Source of the DNA: Bacteroidota bacterium
Lineage (GTDB): Bacteria > Bacteroidota > Bacteroidia > Chitinophagales > Chitinophagaceae
Assembly: GCA_023433265.1 (NCBI GenBank)
Contig: JAEZDR010000102.1
Span: 1 to 31,373, forward strand
Direction of reading: 5' to 3'
DNA: 31,373 nt
Position numbers and translations under genes: made by a program. Positions 14,529 through 24,629 of this stretch are shown piece after piece (the stretch's first letter is position 1; the number at the start of each line of letters is the position of its first letter). The notes beneath the pieces are model-generated. The model saw only the letters and a program-made list of their open reading frames with translations, was not told where the DNA came from and did no database searches.

Positions 14529-15344
14529 CTATTTGCTTGCCAGCAGGGATGCGCTCCAGTCAAAATCTGCATTAATGATTCGAGAAGCTTGCGCGTAACG
14601 CATGTCATCTCCGTGGCTGTAGAAAAGTGTTCCGCCTTTAATCTGGTCAATGATTTCCCTGTTTTCAGCTGGTGGAACTGCAGGACAACCAAAGCTTCTG
14701 CCCATCATAATTCCCGACTTTGCACGAGCGCCTGCTACATATTCAGCAGCATGCATCACTACGGCACGGTTGCGAACGTTATCATTAAAACCAGCTTCCT
14801 GTCCGTCAAGGCGCATGCTGTAACCTTTACTACCGTAATAGGTTTCAGCAGTAACCATAAAGCCGAGGCTCGTCATGTTAGAGCCTTCTGAATTAGAAAA
14901 GCTCTTAGCCATGGTAGAACCTGAATTCTTTCCATGCGATACATAGGTATGATGGAGCACCTTTCCGTTATTAAGATCAAGGATATACAAACGCTTAGCA
15001 CTGCTGGGCTGGCTATAATCAGCAATGGTGAGGATACCAGGCCTGCTGATCTTTCCTTTATTAAGAAGAAAATGATAGCCTGCTATCGCTTTTTGGAATA
15101 CATCTTTATCAAGGCCTTTAGCATTAAGGCTAAAGAGGTTATACAGTGAATCAGTGTATACTAAAGCACCCGACTTTGCTGATGCTTTTGTGGTAACAAG
15201 GGCTGGGAATGCTTTTTCTTTCTTCTCTTTATCTCCGTTGTTTACAGGCTCATTAGCCACGGAAGTAAAAGCAATAGAAGTAAAGGACAGTAAAGCAATT
15301 CCGGAAGCGAACACCATTTTCCTCATCTCATTCATGTTTTTCAT
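14529..15344 (-). CDS. L,D-transpeptidase catalytic-domain (YkuD-like) protein
   Basis: A 271-residue exported protein. A signal peptide spans about residues 8-30 (MVFASGIALLSFTSIAFTSVA). The catalytic region includes ILTIADYSQPSSAKRLYILDLNNGKVLHHTYVSHGKNSG, SNMTSLGFMVTAETYYGSKGYSMRLDG, His198 in VVMHAAEYV, and Cys220 in GRSFGCPAVP, matching the H-x..SxGC active site of the 'murein L,D-transpeptidase catalytic domain family' (a YkuD relative). Such enzymes act on peptidoglycan stem peptides in the periplasm, forming 3-3 cross-links or attaching proteins. Length and motif set are normal. It is a separate unit with its own terminator and has a 50-base leader. Confidence 0.88.
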   Translation of the reverse strand: MKNMNEMRKMVFASGIALLSFTSIAFTSVANEPVNNGDKEKKEKAFPALVTTKASAKSGALVYTDSLYNLFSLNAKGLDKDVFQKAIAGYHFLLNKGKISRPGILTIADYSQPSSAKRLYILDLNNGKVLHHTYVSHGKNSGSTMAKSFSNSEGSNMTSLGFMVTAETYYGSKGYSMRLDGQEAGFNDNVRNRAVVMHAAEYVAGARAKSGIMMGRSFGCPAVPPAENREIIDQIKGGTLFYSHGDDMRYAQASRIINADFDWSASLLASK

Positions 15345-15455
15345 AGGGTATAGATTGCGGGTTGAACAACTGCTTCATCGTTAACCGGACACAAATGTCG
15401 CACTCTTTACTTGATTAGTTATTATAATATGAATGAAATCTCCATTAAAAAAACC

Positions 15456-16490
15456 TTACTGCTGTTGCTTTACACGTATGCGTTTTGTTTGAAACTCGCT
15501 GATGTAAATCTTTATGAGCAACAGGAACAGTGCTATGATGATTGGCCCAAAGATCAACCCTATGAAACCAAAGATTTTAGCGCCGATGATCACCCCAAAG
15601 ATCGTTATAAGGGGGTGAATATTTCCGAGCTTTTTCGCAAAGAAAATGCGAAAAACATTGTCTACCACGCCAACTATAACAATCCCATAAACAAGTATTA
15701 ACGTCCCTTTAAGATTTTCACCCTGTGCGAACAACACTATACTAAGCGGCACATAGCCTGCTGCTGAACCCACGAACGGTAGCATGGATGCAATGGAGGT
15801 AATCACAAACCAGAACATCACATCAGGTACGCCAATTATAAGGTAACCTATTAATGCCACCACACCCTGCAGTAAGGCTATCAATGGCACACCGACTGCG
15901 TTTGCATAAACGAGGTTAGAAAGTTCAGAACCAATCCATCCAATGTTCTCATCCTTTAGGGGAATGTATTCATAGAGAAAGTCTTCCATCTCCAGGCTTT
16001 TCACCAGCATAAAGTAGAGAATGAAATACATAAGCGCAATAGTGGTAAGCGTATCGAATGTTGCACCTAACAAATTAGGTAGCGTGTCTGCTATATAAGC
16101 ATTCACCCTGTCGAGATTGGATTGCGAAAGCAGTTCAATATCATACCGTGCTTCTACATTGGAGGCAATCTTGCGGATAGAAGCGATCACTTCACTTGAG
16201 TGATTAATTGCATAGCCCACTTTTGATGAAAGCACAGACACAAAAGCCCAAACGGGCACAAGAAAAACCAGGAACGACGTGAACATAAGAATGCCGGCTG
16301 CCAGGTCCTTCTTCCATTTACGCCTGTAAACGAGACGATGCATGGAATTGCGCATGATAACGTAAAACGTAACAGCACCCAGGAAAGCTGGCACGAATCC
16401 TCTCATTTCCCTGAACAGCAGGATACCGAGGATAATGAGCAGGACGAAGAAGCTTATCTGCCTGATTTTTAGCTCGTCAACTGTACCCAT
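15456..16490 (-). CDS. AI-2E family (PerM/YdiK-type) membrane permease
   Basis: A 344-residue inner-membrane protein. ATG 16490 was chosen over a TTG ten codons upstream. About eight membrane segments: two near the N-terminus (FFVLLIILGILLF, VPAFLGAVTFYVIM), one at AGILMFTSFLVFLVPVWAFV, and after a soluble stretch (about 95-145) LTTIALMYFILYFMLV, VPLIALLQGVVALIGYLII, VMFWFVITSIASMLPFVGSAAGYVPLSIVLF, LILVYGIVIVGVVDNVF and PLITIFGVIIGAKIFGFIGLIFGPIIIALFLLLIKIY. DN-F-R-I/K and GLIFGPI are family hallmarks. Members include the AI-2 exporter TqsA and Na+/H+ antiporters; the substrate here is unknown. It lies 38 bases after the PorP gene and may be read through from it. Confidence 0.88.
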   Translation of the reverse strand: MGTVDELKIRQISFFVLLIILGILLFREMRGFVPAFLGAVTFYVIMRNSMHRLVYRRKWKKDLAAGILMFTSFLVFLVPVWAFVSVLSSKVGYAINHSSEVIASIRKIASNVEARYDIELLSQSNLDRVNAYIADTLPNLLGATFDTLTTIALMYFILYFMLVKSLEMEDFLYEYIPLKDENIGWIGSELSNLVYANAVGVPLIALLQGVVALIGYLIIGVPDVMFWFVITSIASMLPFVGSAAGYVPLSIVLFAQGENLKGTLILVYGIVIVGVVDNVFRIFFAKKLGNIHPLITIFGVIIGAKIFGFIGLIFGPIIIALFLLLIKIYISEFQTKRIRVKQQQ

Positions 16491-16528
16491 AAGAGCACCA
16501 AAGTACGGAGAAGATCGCAATCAGTAAC

Positions 16529-17551
16529 TTACCTCACACACCTAACACCATCGCGCGCTGCACTGCGGTTGGTAAAGCTAGCCTGGTAAGCTGCGGTAAG
16601 TTCAAATCCTCCCCTCCAACTGCTTGCCTGTGCCAGGCGTGATATATTGATGTCGTAGCTAATGCCGAGACTCATATCAAACCAATCAAGCCGCACTGCG
16701 GGAACTATCGCATCGTTCCATCTGTAGGATGCCCCAAGAGAAAGGGTTGCCCTTTTATCAGCGTAAAACTGGTCGGCTACTTCTATTACATACATAGCGC
16801 CGGCAGCAAAAAGGCTGCTGCCACCTTGCAGGTAATAGTCGGCATAGATTTTAAACCTGTGTATATCGCTTGTAGGTGTTGAAAGTCCTGCATTTAAAAC
16901 ATACTTCGGATCGATATGCACGTTGCTATTGCTTGTATAAAAAGCCACCTTAGGCTTGTTGAAATGATACATCGCTGCGCCAATGTAATACCTGCTATCC
17001 TCACCAAATCCGCTTGCATAGGTTATACCCGTTGATGCATCCCAATAAGTAAAACCTGTACGCTGGAACACCTGGTTTGTGGGATTGTTGATGCTGAAAG
17101 ATCCGTTCTGAAACTGGTCATCCAGCTTTAACTGTGTAGGATCAAACTGGCTGTTCACAGGGCCTGCCATAAATGCAAGCGAGATATAATCGTCGTAGTC
17201 GCCGCTAAGTGATTTATGGTAATTAAGTACGGGCATCAATTGTGTTCTTTTGAGCTTTACGTCGCCAGCCACATCATGTACTGCAGAGATGCCAAGGGTT
17301 AGCCAGTCGTTTCCAGCAAACACAGGAAACTTTATTTCTGCATTTAACGCAGAAGTTTTGAAAGGGGCTGATACGGACTGCCACTGGTTACGGAAAGCGC
17401 CGGAAACGCGCAGGTCGCCGTCGAATACCCCTGCCAATGCAGGGTTACGCAGCAGTGGCAATTGCTCAAACTGCGAGAAGTGAAAGTCCTGCGCTTGTAA
17501 CCGGGGATTAAACAGAAACGTTAGAATTATCAGGTATAAAAAGGGTCTCAT
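16529..17551 (-). CDS. PorP/SprF-family type IX secretion outer-membrane protein
   Basis: A 340-residue protein from ATG 17551 (a TTG start would add five codons). Signal peptide MRPFLYLIILTFLFNPRLQAQ. The mature start DFHFSQFEQLPLLRNPALAGVFDGDLRVSGAFRNQWQSV is the PorP/SprF signature (xFSQFxxxPxxxNPAxAGxxxxxRxxxxYRNQW). The rest is a beta-barrel of about 14 strands (WLTLGISAVHD, YYIGAAMYHFNKPK, FKIYADYYLQGG, LSLGASYRWNDAIVPAVRLDW, MSLGISYDIN). Family members help export or anchor their adjacent T9SS type B cargo, as SprF does for SprB. The gene starts 20 bases after the giant adhesin, which is probably its specific partner. Confidence 0.93.
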   Translation of the reverse strand: MRPFLYLIILTFLFNPRLQAQDFHFSQFEQLPLLRNPALAGVFDGDLRVSGAFRNQWQSVSAPFKTSALNAEIKFPVFAGNDWLTLGISAVHDVAGDVKLKRTQLMPVLNYHKSLSGDYDDYISLAFMAGPVNSQFDPTQLKLDDQFQNGSFSINNPTNQVFQRTGFTYWDASTGITYASGFGEDSRYYIGAAMYHFNKPKVAFYTSNSNVHIDPKYVLNAGLSTPTSDIHRFKIYADYYLQGGSSLFAAGAMYVIEVADQFYADKRATLSLGASYRWNDAIVPAVRLDWFDMSLGISYDINISRLAQASSWRGGFELTAAYQASFTNRSAARDGVRCVR

Positions 17552-17560
17552 GTTGAATGT

Positions 17561-17588
17561 TTTCAATAGGGTTATTTCAATAGGGTTA
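17561..17588 (-). repeat. 14-bp tandem duplication at the adhesin/PorP junction
   Basis: TTTCAATAGGGTTA occurs twice back to back (17561-17574 and 17575-17588). It covers the last codons and stop of the adhesin gene and the spacer before PorP. Removing one copy would take out the stop and place the two genes in one frame. Confidence 0.9.
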
Positions 17589-20500
17589 CGTTTCCTTTAT
17601 GGATATAGGGTTGTTGGTTGTCGCATACAACTTCACAAGTAAATATGTACACACCCGGAGGGGCTTCTTTACCGTTCACTCTTCCATCCCACGCGTTGCC
17701 AATACTGTTGTCCGGGGCGAAGTTTGCTCTTTCAAACACCACCTGTCCCCACCGGTTAAACACTCTGAAAGACTTCACCAGCCTGATGCCTTTGCCCCTT
17801 ACATGGAGGTAGTCGTTTACGCCGTCATTATCAGGCGTGAAGGCGTTGGCTACAAATACCTGTGCGTTTTCGCAGAATACTTTTACCTGGACTGTATCCC
17901 GTGCAATACATCCGAAGATGCTTGTTGCTTCCACAGCATACATCACATCTGTTGTTGCGGTAAGAACCGGTGCGGCACAATCGTCACAGCTCAGGTTATT
18001 GCCAGGATACCATCTCCAGGCTTTAACCGGACCGTTTGTCACCACAGGGTTAAGCGTAAGCTTATCGCCTGAAGCGAGCACCTTGTCCTGCCCAAGGTTT
18101 ACAATTAACGGATCACACACTGCTACGGTAACATGGGCTGTATCCCGGAAACAACCATAGGCATCCTGTCCAACTACCCTGTAGTTAGTTGTAACAAGTG
18201 GTGCCACTTTTATAGATGCAGGGGACAACTGTACAGCATGTGTCATTGGATACCATTGGTACGAAGCGGCGCCACCTGCACCCAGTACTGTTGATTGACC
18301 AGCACAAATACTATCGTTTGCGGAAACAGACACCTGCACGGGTTGCACAACGGTTATGTTAACCGTGTCTGAAGCAGTACACCCCTGTGCGTTTTTACCC
18401 GTAACGACATAAGTGGTATTAACCATCGGCTTTACCACAGGCGAAGGACAAGAAGTACAGGATAAACCTGCAGCAGGAAACCATTGGTAGCTTGCTGCGC
18501 CAATGGTGGTAAGCGTTACCGACTGCCCTTTGCAAATAATATTGTCTGCTATAGAGGATACAACAGGAGAAGGCTTGATAACAATCTTTCGGGTGGCTGT
18601 ATCATGGCAGCCGTGCAATGTACCTACCACAAGTGTGGCGTTAAACGTGCCTGCCGTATTGAAACTTACCAAAGGATTGATGGTTGACGCAGTGTATCCA
18701 TTACCAAACGACCAACTATAGAAGTTCAGCGAATCCTGGCTATTAACGGCGGCGTTAAACTGGATGAATGATCCGCTGCAGGCAACCGTATCTGATATGA
18801 TAGAAGCATCGGGTACCGCATTTACCTTCACCCACACATTTTGGGTTATTGTGTCCGTACATCCCGCTGCGGAAGTAACAACCAGGGAAACAGGATAGTA
18901 ATTACTGCTGCTAAACTTTAAAGATGGTTTCGCGGTAGTGGAAACGCCAAGATGAGCAAACTTCCAATTCCACCCTGTGATGCCTGCGGACGAGAGAGAA
19001 GTATCTATAAATGTAAAGGTAGTATAGCCACAATAATTAACCTGTTGTGTGGTAAAGCCGGCCATCAAACGTGCGACCTTAATTGTGTCCTTTCCATGAA
19101 CCGAAAAAGAGCAACCATTACCTAACACTTCCAACCAGGGCAGATAGTAACCGTTATGGTTGTAAACATGATATGCGAAAGATGCCTTTGTTACCAAAGA
19201 TTGTCCATCACCGAAATGCAACCGCACAGAGTCAGCATTTGTCACATTGATGTTGAAACTCACCTGCTGCCCATTGCATACAGGCTGGGCATTATAGCTA
19301 AGCGAAGCAGTAGCTGCCGATGTTGTTTTGATAGTACGGGAATACTCGTACTCACATCCGCCGGGATGCTTTGCCTGCATCGTTACATTGAAAGTGCCAA
19401 TGCCAATAAAACTGTGCTTAACCACATCGCCTGTATCCTTTTTACCGTTACCGAAGTTCCATACTGTAAACGCTGAAGGAGTAGATTGGTTGGTAAAAGT
19501 AACCGTAAAGGGCAGGCAACTACCAATTGAATCGGAAACACTAAAGTAACCTTGCTGTTTCTGCTTAATTACTATGCTTTGCGTTGTGGATGTATCACTA
19601 CAGGTTAGTCCTGAAGGATAAGTTATGGAGGCGATAAGGCGCGGTTGATAGTTTCCACCAACCAGGTACTGGTGTGATGGATGCGTTAGGTAAGAGGATG
19701 TACCATCACCCAACAACCATTTAAACGAAGCAGCGGTATCGGACAGGTTGCTGAATTTAATACTATCGCCAACACAGGCAGATGCTGTGTTTGCTGCAAA
19801 TGCAGCTACTGGAGTGCGGTGAACGGAGATAGCCTGTGATGTACTGGTATCTGAACAACCATTTGTTGCAAATACACTTACGGTGTAAGTGCCCGGTGTG
19901 GTGTATAGGTGGGTAATCGTATCAATGTTCTTATGGGTAGTAAGTACATTTCCATCTCCGAAATTCCAATTGAAAGCAGTAGCCCCTTTTGAGTTATTGA
20001 AGAAATTAACCACATGGGGAGCGCAGGCCGAAACATCTGTTCCGTTAGTTACAACATGCAGCTTAACAGCATTCGGCGATACCACCAGTTTATACTGCAT
20101 CGTATCGCTGCCACATGAATTGTAAGCAATAAGGCTAACAGTGAATGTATCCTTTACCTGCGTATTATAAGTATGCTCAACCGCTGTATTAGTTGCAGTT
20201 ACCTTTGATGCGCCGTCACCGAAAATCCATTTATAATTATTGTCGCTGCCAACACTGTTGTTGTTAAACGTAACTGTAAACGGAGAGCAACCGCTAGTCT
20301 TAGACGGAGCAAACAAAGCTTTAGGTTTTGCCTTTATTAATACAGCCCGGGTGGCAACCACCGTATCACAATCGAAAGAATACAACTTGATTAAGTAGAC
20401 CGTATCAACGTTGTTATTGGCTGGATAAAGCGTAAACGATCCCGGTTGAACTGTTGACTCCAGCGTTCCAGTGCCAAGGTCCCAGGCATAGGTAAACTTA

Positions 20501-23500
20501 TTGATTCCAGGTGTGGTGTTAGTAGCCGCAATTGTAAGGGGACCACAACCCACAGTGTCGGACAATGTAAACTGCAGTGCCGGCGACTGCATTCCAAAAA
20601 TGGTTGTAGATGCGGTATCGCTGTTACAATTACCGGTAGCTATCAGTTGAATACGTAAAGAATCAGCCCCTGTTGTAAGATGATAACCAGGGAAAGCGGC
20701 ACCCGAGCCGATTACAGAACCGTTGACCAACCACTGGTAGCCAAGCACCTGCCCGGAAGCAGATGCAACCAGGTCAGCGCTATCAAGCAAGTGTGGAGTG
20801 CAAAATTTAGCTGCTGCCGTTGTAAGTGAAATCGAAAGCGGTGGATTGAGTATCAACTTCACTGCGTTGCTTGTATCCGAAAGTGGCCCGGTGCAGGCGC
20901 CGGAAGAAACAATTCTTCTGAACCATTGAGTTGTATTTAGCAATCCCGGCTGGTAATGCTGTTGAATAGCACCTGGAACTAATGTCCAGTTTATGCTATC
21001 CTTGCTTTCAAGCCATTGATATGTGAAGTTACCCGTGCCGCCCTGGGGTAAAGTTCCTGAAAGAGGCAGAGGGGCTTGATTAAAGCACACTTGCTGCGAT
21101 GCAACGATGATATTGTTTTTGAGCAATGGGGCAACATTGATATGAAGTATACCACTTACCTCACTACAGCCGCCTGAAGAAACCAATCGCCTGATGTACA
21201 TGGAAGAATCGGCAAAGAAGCTATAGCTGGATGCATTAGCATCGGCAATGTTTAACCAGTTGATGGAATCCTTGCTCAGCTGCCATTGATACACGTAACT
21301 GCCCGTACCGCCTGAAGCCGGCAATGCGCTGATGGTGATTGCAGTAGTGCTGCAGGTATAGATAGAGGATGTGTCTATGTTGTTGACGATAGCATCGAAC
21401 ACGATAACAGAAACAGTATCCTTTTTGGCAACACAATCTCCATTGTTGATCGTCCATTCAAACTGATACTTACCTGCGCTTAAGCTGGCTACAATAACTG
21501 TATCGGTGTTAGTTGCGGAAAAGGATGCCGAAGAGGGGCCAGATACCTGCTCCCAGGTACCGGTTTCTGTTTCACCCGGTTGATTGCCGGTTAAGGTAGT
21601 CGTGCTTTGACCACACAGCAATTGATCCGCACCAGCATTTGCCTGCACCACTCCAGGTCTGATATAAACAGTATCGTATAGGGTAATGCCGGGGCAACCT
21701 GATGCATCATGTGCAGTAATAGCATAAGCGACAACACCTACATCTTTAGCGTTATTTGCCAAAGAGTCCTCTATCGTAGAAACAGACTTCGGACCAGAAG
21801 AAGTATTGCCGGTTACGCTACCTGACAGAAGTTGTGAAGTCCAGGAAAAACTAAGGGAGTTCTGACTAGATACTAATGAAATACCTGCACGTTCACCGCT
21901 GCAGATAGTATCGCCTGCAAGCTTTTGAATGGTGAATGATGGTGTTGGGAGTACGATAACATCTAAATAAAAAGGAACGCCGTCGCATGCTGTCGTCGAG
22001 GGAGTGATATGATACCGAATCACCTGCGCTGTATCACTGCTATTGTTTAAAACCGAGGTAATGTTTCCGGTACCAGAACTGGTATAACCAGTAGGTGCAC
22101 CCGTGAGCACAGAGGCCGTCCATGCAAATACAGAACTACCAACTGTGGATGAAGGGGTGTAATCTAGCTGGCTCCCATTACAAATGCTAGCGGTTGTGTC
22201 TGCTGCGGTGTTTACAGGATAGAAAAAAAGTTTAAAAGTATCTGTGGCAACGGCACACGCAGACGGTGCCAAAGGAACAGCGTTATAAATGAAAGACACA
22301 CCGCCATTGTCCTTGTCAGCCTGGGAGAAAGTGTAAACCGGATTTTTAGAAAGGACATTTGAAAACGTCCCTGTTCCGGTTGAACTCCATATGGCGGAAT
22401 CTACCAAACCGTTAGGCTCTCCGTTCAACTGTATGGATACACTGCTATAACAAACTGTATCTGTAGTTCCGTTTAGAATAGTGGCGCTTACGGGTTGATC
22501 GATGGAAATGGATTGATAAGCCGTGTCAGTACCACAACCGTTAGTAAATACAAGTCTTACGTTATAGTTACCATAGTTTGGCAACTGCAGTGATGGATAA
22601 GGTGATGCGGAATTGGTGCCGTTAATGAAACTGCCACCCGTACCTTCTATTGTCCAATTGAAGGTTTCAGTGCCAAAAGCTGAATTATAGATGGGTTTAT
22701 GGTTGGAGTCTGTTGCAAAATGAATGGTTGCAGGGTTACAATACGCAAGGCTGGCTGGCAGGATGGCCTGTGCAGGAGCCATAGCATTTACATACCTGTC
22801 TGCTGATACATAGGTGCCGCAATAAGCGGTGTTAACCTTCAAACGAATAATGTAGCGACCCGGCGCATGAAAGGTAAAGGATGGCGCGGCTGCCTTGATA
22901 CCTGGAATTGCTGTGAAAGTGGCAGGGGCGGCAGGAATTTCAGTTAACGTAATTGCATCCACCACTTCCCATTCATAGTCGTTGATGCCACATAAAGGAG
23001 TGTTAGTATGATTAGTTGGCGTGAAACTGAGGGGGAGGCAACCTGTTATACTATCATTGCCAGCTATTTTGAAATCGGGGAGCGGTTCGGGGTTTACGCA
23101 AATACTATCTATCATCTCGCCGGTTTCGCAACTACCATTGTCTACCACAAGCCGTATATAGTGTGTACCCGGTGTAGTAAAAGTGTAATTGAGCGCAGCC
23201 TTATCGATAGTAGTGTTCATGTTCTGCTGCACTGCAATACCATTGATAAACCAAAAGAAGTCTGCATTGATGGTACATTTATTACCAAACGAAGCTTGAC
23301 CGGGCTCAGAAGTATTATTGAACTTGACTGATTTGTTTACGCAAGTGGTATCATTAAAGCTAAACTTTGCAACCGGTTTTTTAAATATCCTGGCTTTACT
23401 TAATACCTGTGGATTTTCGCAACCCTGCGGCGCATTTGTCCATGGAAGTATGGCAGAAATTGTTACGTTGTAAGAGATGCCCGGTTGCGAACAGGGTGTT

Positions 23501-24408
23501 GCAAGATAAGAGTGCTTGATGACGCCATTGATGCTCATCAGCTCACAATAACTATAGATGTCCGTTACTCCGTCACCCCATGTAACGCGATATTTTATAC
23601 CCGGAAAGTTTTCTCCAATGCCACCGGTTACCGGATCTGTTCCAATTTGAAATTGCATGGTATCAGGTATACAACCTTGTTGTTCTCCATCCGTTGCAAG
23701 TTGTAACCGGTTTGGTGAGTTAATGAGGTAATAAGAACGAGTGCTATACACACCATCCTTTTCTACTACCAACATATAGGTGTAGAAATGACGATTTAAA
23801 GAAAGGCTGATCTGGTTGCTGGCATAAATAAGGTTGGTATCTACTGCTCCCGTTATACCATCTATCAATCTTGCCTTTACAGTAGCACCACCGGTAGATT
23901 GGTTTAATAATACAAAACCTGATTGTGTTGTGATGGGGCTTTTACACCAACCAAAGGCAACGTCAGTTAATAAGACACGATTAGCAGAAAGCGGGTTTGT
24001 TTTAGCCTTAACCGCGCCGGTTGAAGCAACTACGCTAAAAGGTGCGCTGGGGGCAGAAACCAAAACAGGATTTGTAGATTTAATTCTCAGCCTGTATGCA
24101 GCTCCGAGCGATGCAGTAGTAGGGATTGCACCATTTACGAAGGAAGCATAGTCTGCTGCGTAAGTTCCGATTAATGTTTCAGAAGAAAAGTTACCGGATG
24201 CATCAGACAAATAAAGTTGGAACTTATTGTTGGCAGCAAAACAACCTGCTGCCTGGAAAGGCAATGAAACATCAGAACTTCTACCGTAGCTGCGGGCAAG
24301 GAAATTAGCCGTATCCACAGTAAGCGATTGAGCCAATAAAATATTAAAGCATGATGCAAGCAAAAAAGAAAATAACAATGCACCACGCCACATAAAAATG
24401 GATTTCAT
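17572..24408 (-). CDS. Giant PKD-repeat adhesin with gliding-motility type B C-terminal domain
   Basis: A 2278-residue surface protein starting at ATG 24408 (an upstream TTG is unlikely). Signal peptide MKSIFMWRGALLFSFLLASCFNILLAQ. The body is a chain of beta-sandwich modules. About eight PKD-like units show the W-x-FGDG/FGNG core (TWGDGVTD, YKWIFGDGAS, FNWNFGDGNV, FKWLLGDGTS, VWNFGNGKKD, LHFGDGQS, YSWSFGNGYT) with C-terminal YxxPGTYTVxLxxxNxxGCSDT. Two adjacent modules share YQWxxSKDSINW. Three Ig-like modules (xVCxGxSVTLxxxGAASYQWxP, ending GCxASDTVxVxV) precede the last 100 residues, NAFTPDNDGVNDYLHVRG..FRVFNRWGQVVFE..WDGRVNGKEAPPGVYIF, a CHU_C/type B sorting domain. It is exported by T9SS and likely anchored by the next gene's PorP/SprF product; probably adhesion or gliding. 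Confidence 0.93.
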   Translation of the reverse strand: MKSIFMWRGALLFSFLLASCFNILLAQSLTVDTANFLARSYGRSSDVSLPFQAAGCFAANNKFQLYLSDASGNFSSETLIGTYAADYASFVNGAIPTTASLGAAYRLRIKSTNPVLVSAPSAPFSVVASTGAVKAKTNPLSANRVLLTDVAFGWCKSPITTQSGFVLLNQSTGGATVKARLIDGITGAVDTNLIYASNQISLSLNRHFYTYMLVVEKDGVYSTRSYYLINSPNRLQLATDGEQQGCIPDTMQFQIGTDPVTGGIGENFPGIKYRVTWGDGVTDIYSYCELMSINGVIKHSYLATPCSQPGISYNVTISAILPWTNAPQGCENPQVLSKARIFKKPVAKFSFNDTTCVNKSVKFNNTSEPGQASFGNKCTINADFFWFINGIAVQQNMNTTIDKAALNYTFTTPGTHYIRLVVDNGSCETGEMIDSICVNPEPLPDFKIAGNDSITGCLPLSFTPTNHTNTPLCGINDYEWEVVDAITLTEIPAAPATFTAIPGIKAAAPSFTFHAPGRYIIRLKVNTAYCGTYVSADRYVNAMAPAQAILPASLAYCNPATIHFATDSNHKPIYNSAFGTETFNWTIEGTGGSFINGTNSASPYPSLQLPNYGNYNVRLVFTNGCGTDTAYQSISIDQPVSATILNGTTDTVCYSSVSIQLNGEPNGLVDSAIWSSTGTGTFSNVLSKNPVYTFSQADKDNGGVSFIYNAVPLAPSACAVATDTFKLFFYPVNTAADTTASICNGSQLDYTPSSTVGSSVFAWTASVLTGAPTGYTSSGTGNITSVLNNSSDTAQVIRYHITPSTTACDGVPFYLDVIVLPTPSFTIQKLAGDTICSGERAGISLVSSQNSLSFSWTSQLLSGSVTGNTSSGPKSVSTIEDSLANNAKDVGVVAYAITAHDASGCPGITLYDTVYIRPGVVQANAGADQLLCGQSTTTLTGNQPGETETGTWEQVSGPSSASFSATNTDTVIVASLSAGKYQFEWTINNGDCVAKKDTVSVIVFDAIVNNIDTSSIYTCSTTAITISALPASGGTGSYVYQWQLSKDSINWLNIADANASSYSFFADSSMYIRRLVSSGGCSEVSGILHINVAPLLKNNIIVASQQVCFNQAPLPLSGTLPQGGTGNFTYQWLESKDSINWTLVPGAIQQHYQPGLLNTTQWFRRIVSSGACTGPLSDTSNAVKLILNPPLSISLTTAAAKFCTPHLLDSADLVASASGQVLGYQWLVNGSVIGSGAAFPGYHLTTGADSLRIQLIATGNCNSDTASTTIFGMQSPALQFTLSDTVGCGPLTIAATNTTPGINKFTYAWDLGTGTLESTVQPGSFTLYPANNNVDTVYLIKLYSFDCDTVVATRAVLIKAKPKALFAPSKTSGCSPFTVTFNNNSVGSDNNYKWIFGDGASKVTATNTAVEHTYNTQVKDTFTVSLIAYNSCGSDTMQYKLVVSPNAVKLHVVTNGTDVSACAPHVVNFFNNSKGATAFNWNFGDGNVLTTHKNIDTITHLYTTPGTYTVSVFATNGCSDTSTSQAISVHRTPVAAFAANTASACVGDSIKFSNLSDTAASFKWLLGDGTSSYLTHPSHQYLVGGNYQPRLIASITYPSGLTCSDTSTTQSIVIKQKQQGYFSVSDSIGSCLPFTVTFTNQSTPSAFTVWNFGNGKKDTGDVVKHSFIGIGTFNVTMQAKHPGGCEYEYSRTIKTTSAATASLSYNAQPVCNGQQVSFNINVTNADSVRLHFGDGQSLVTKASFAYHVYNHNGYYLPWLEVLGNGCSFSVHGKDTIKVARLMAGFTTQQVNYCGYTTFTFIDTSLSSAGITGWNWKFAHLGVSTTAKPSLKFSSSNYYPVSLVVTSAAGCTDTITQNVWVKVNAVPDASIISDTVACSGSFIQFNAAVNSQDSLNFYSWSFGNGYTASTINPLVSFNTAGTFNATLVVGTLHGCHDTATRKIVIKPSPVVSSIADNIICKGQSVTLTTIGAASYQWFPAAGLSCTSCPSPVVKPMVNTTYVVTGKNAQGCTASDTVNITVVQPVQVSVSANDSICAGQSTVLGAGGAASYQWYPMTHAVQLSPASIKVAPLVTTNYRVVGQDAYGCFRDTAHVTVAVCDPLIVNLGQDKVLASGDKLTLNPVVTNGPVKAWRWYPGNNLSCDDCAAPVLTATTDVMYAVEATSIFGCIARDTVQVKVFCENAQVFVANAFTPDNDGVNDYLHVRGKGIRLVKSFRVFNRWGQVVFERANFAPDNSIGNAWDGRVNGKEAPPGVYIFTCEVVCDNQQPYIHKGNVTLLK

Positions 24409-24581
24409 GGTTAGGGGTAGGATTGGATTACTGGTGCAAAGGAAGAACAAGGAGAAAGGACGAGCCCTGTCTTAAAACGATTTAATTAGCTTTTACGTAT
24501 AAACACGTAACCGCTATTAAGCATGAAATAAGAGAAGAAAATAACCTGAAATCTTACCGATCTGAAAGATGTATTAAAAAG

Positions 24582-24611
24582 ATAATGCACAAGCCATTGC
24601 TTGTGCATTAT
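24582..24611 (-). terminator. Terminator after the cystathionine gamma-synthase gene
   Basis: ATAATGCACAAGC (24582-24594), loop CATT, GCTTGTGCATTAT (24599-24611): a 13-bp perfect stem. On the minus strand it is followed by CTTTTTAATAC. It insulates the downstream adhesin operon. Confidence 0.88.
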
Positions 24612-24629
24612 GATATATTAATAACAAGC

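Noticed and set aside
15411..15701. 96-codon plus-strand frame opposite the end of the AI-2E permease gene
   Set aside because: Antisense to a well-supported membrane protein gene; charged, low-complexity translation without family features.
17599..18072. 157-codon plus-strand reading frame opposite the adhesin gene
   Set aside because: Lies wholly within the long adhesin gene on the other strand and has no protein-like features; one of many antisense shadows in that gene.
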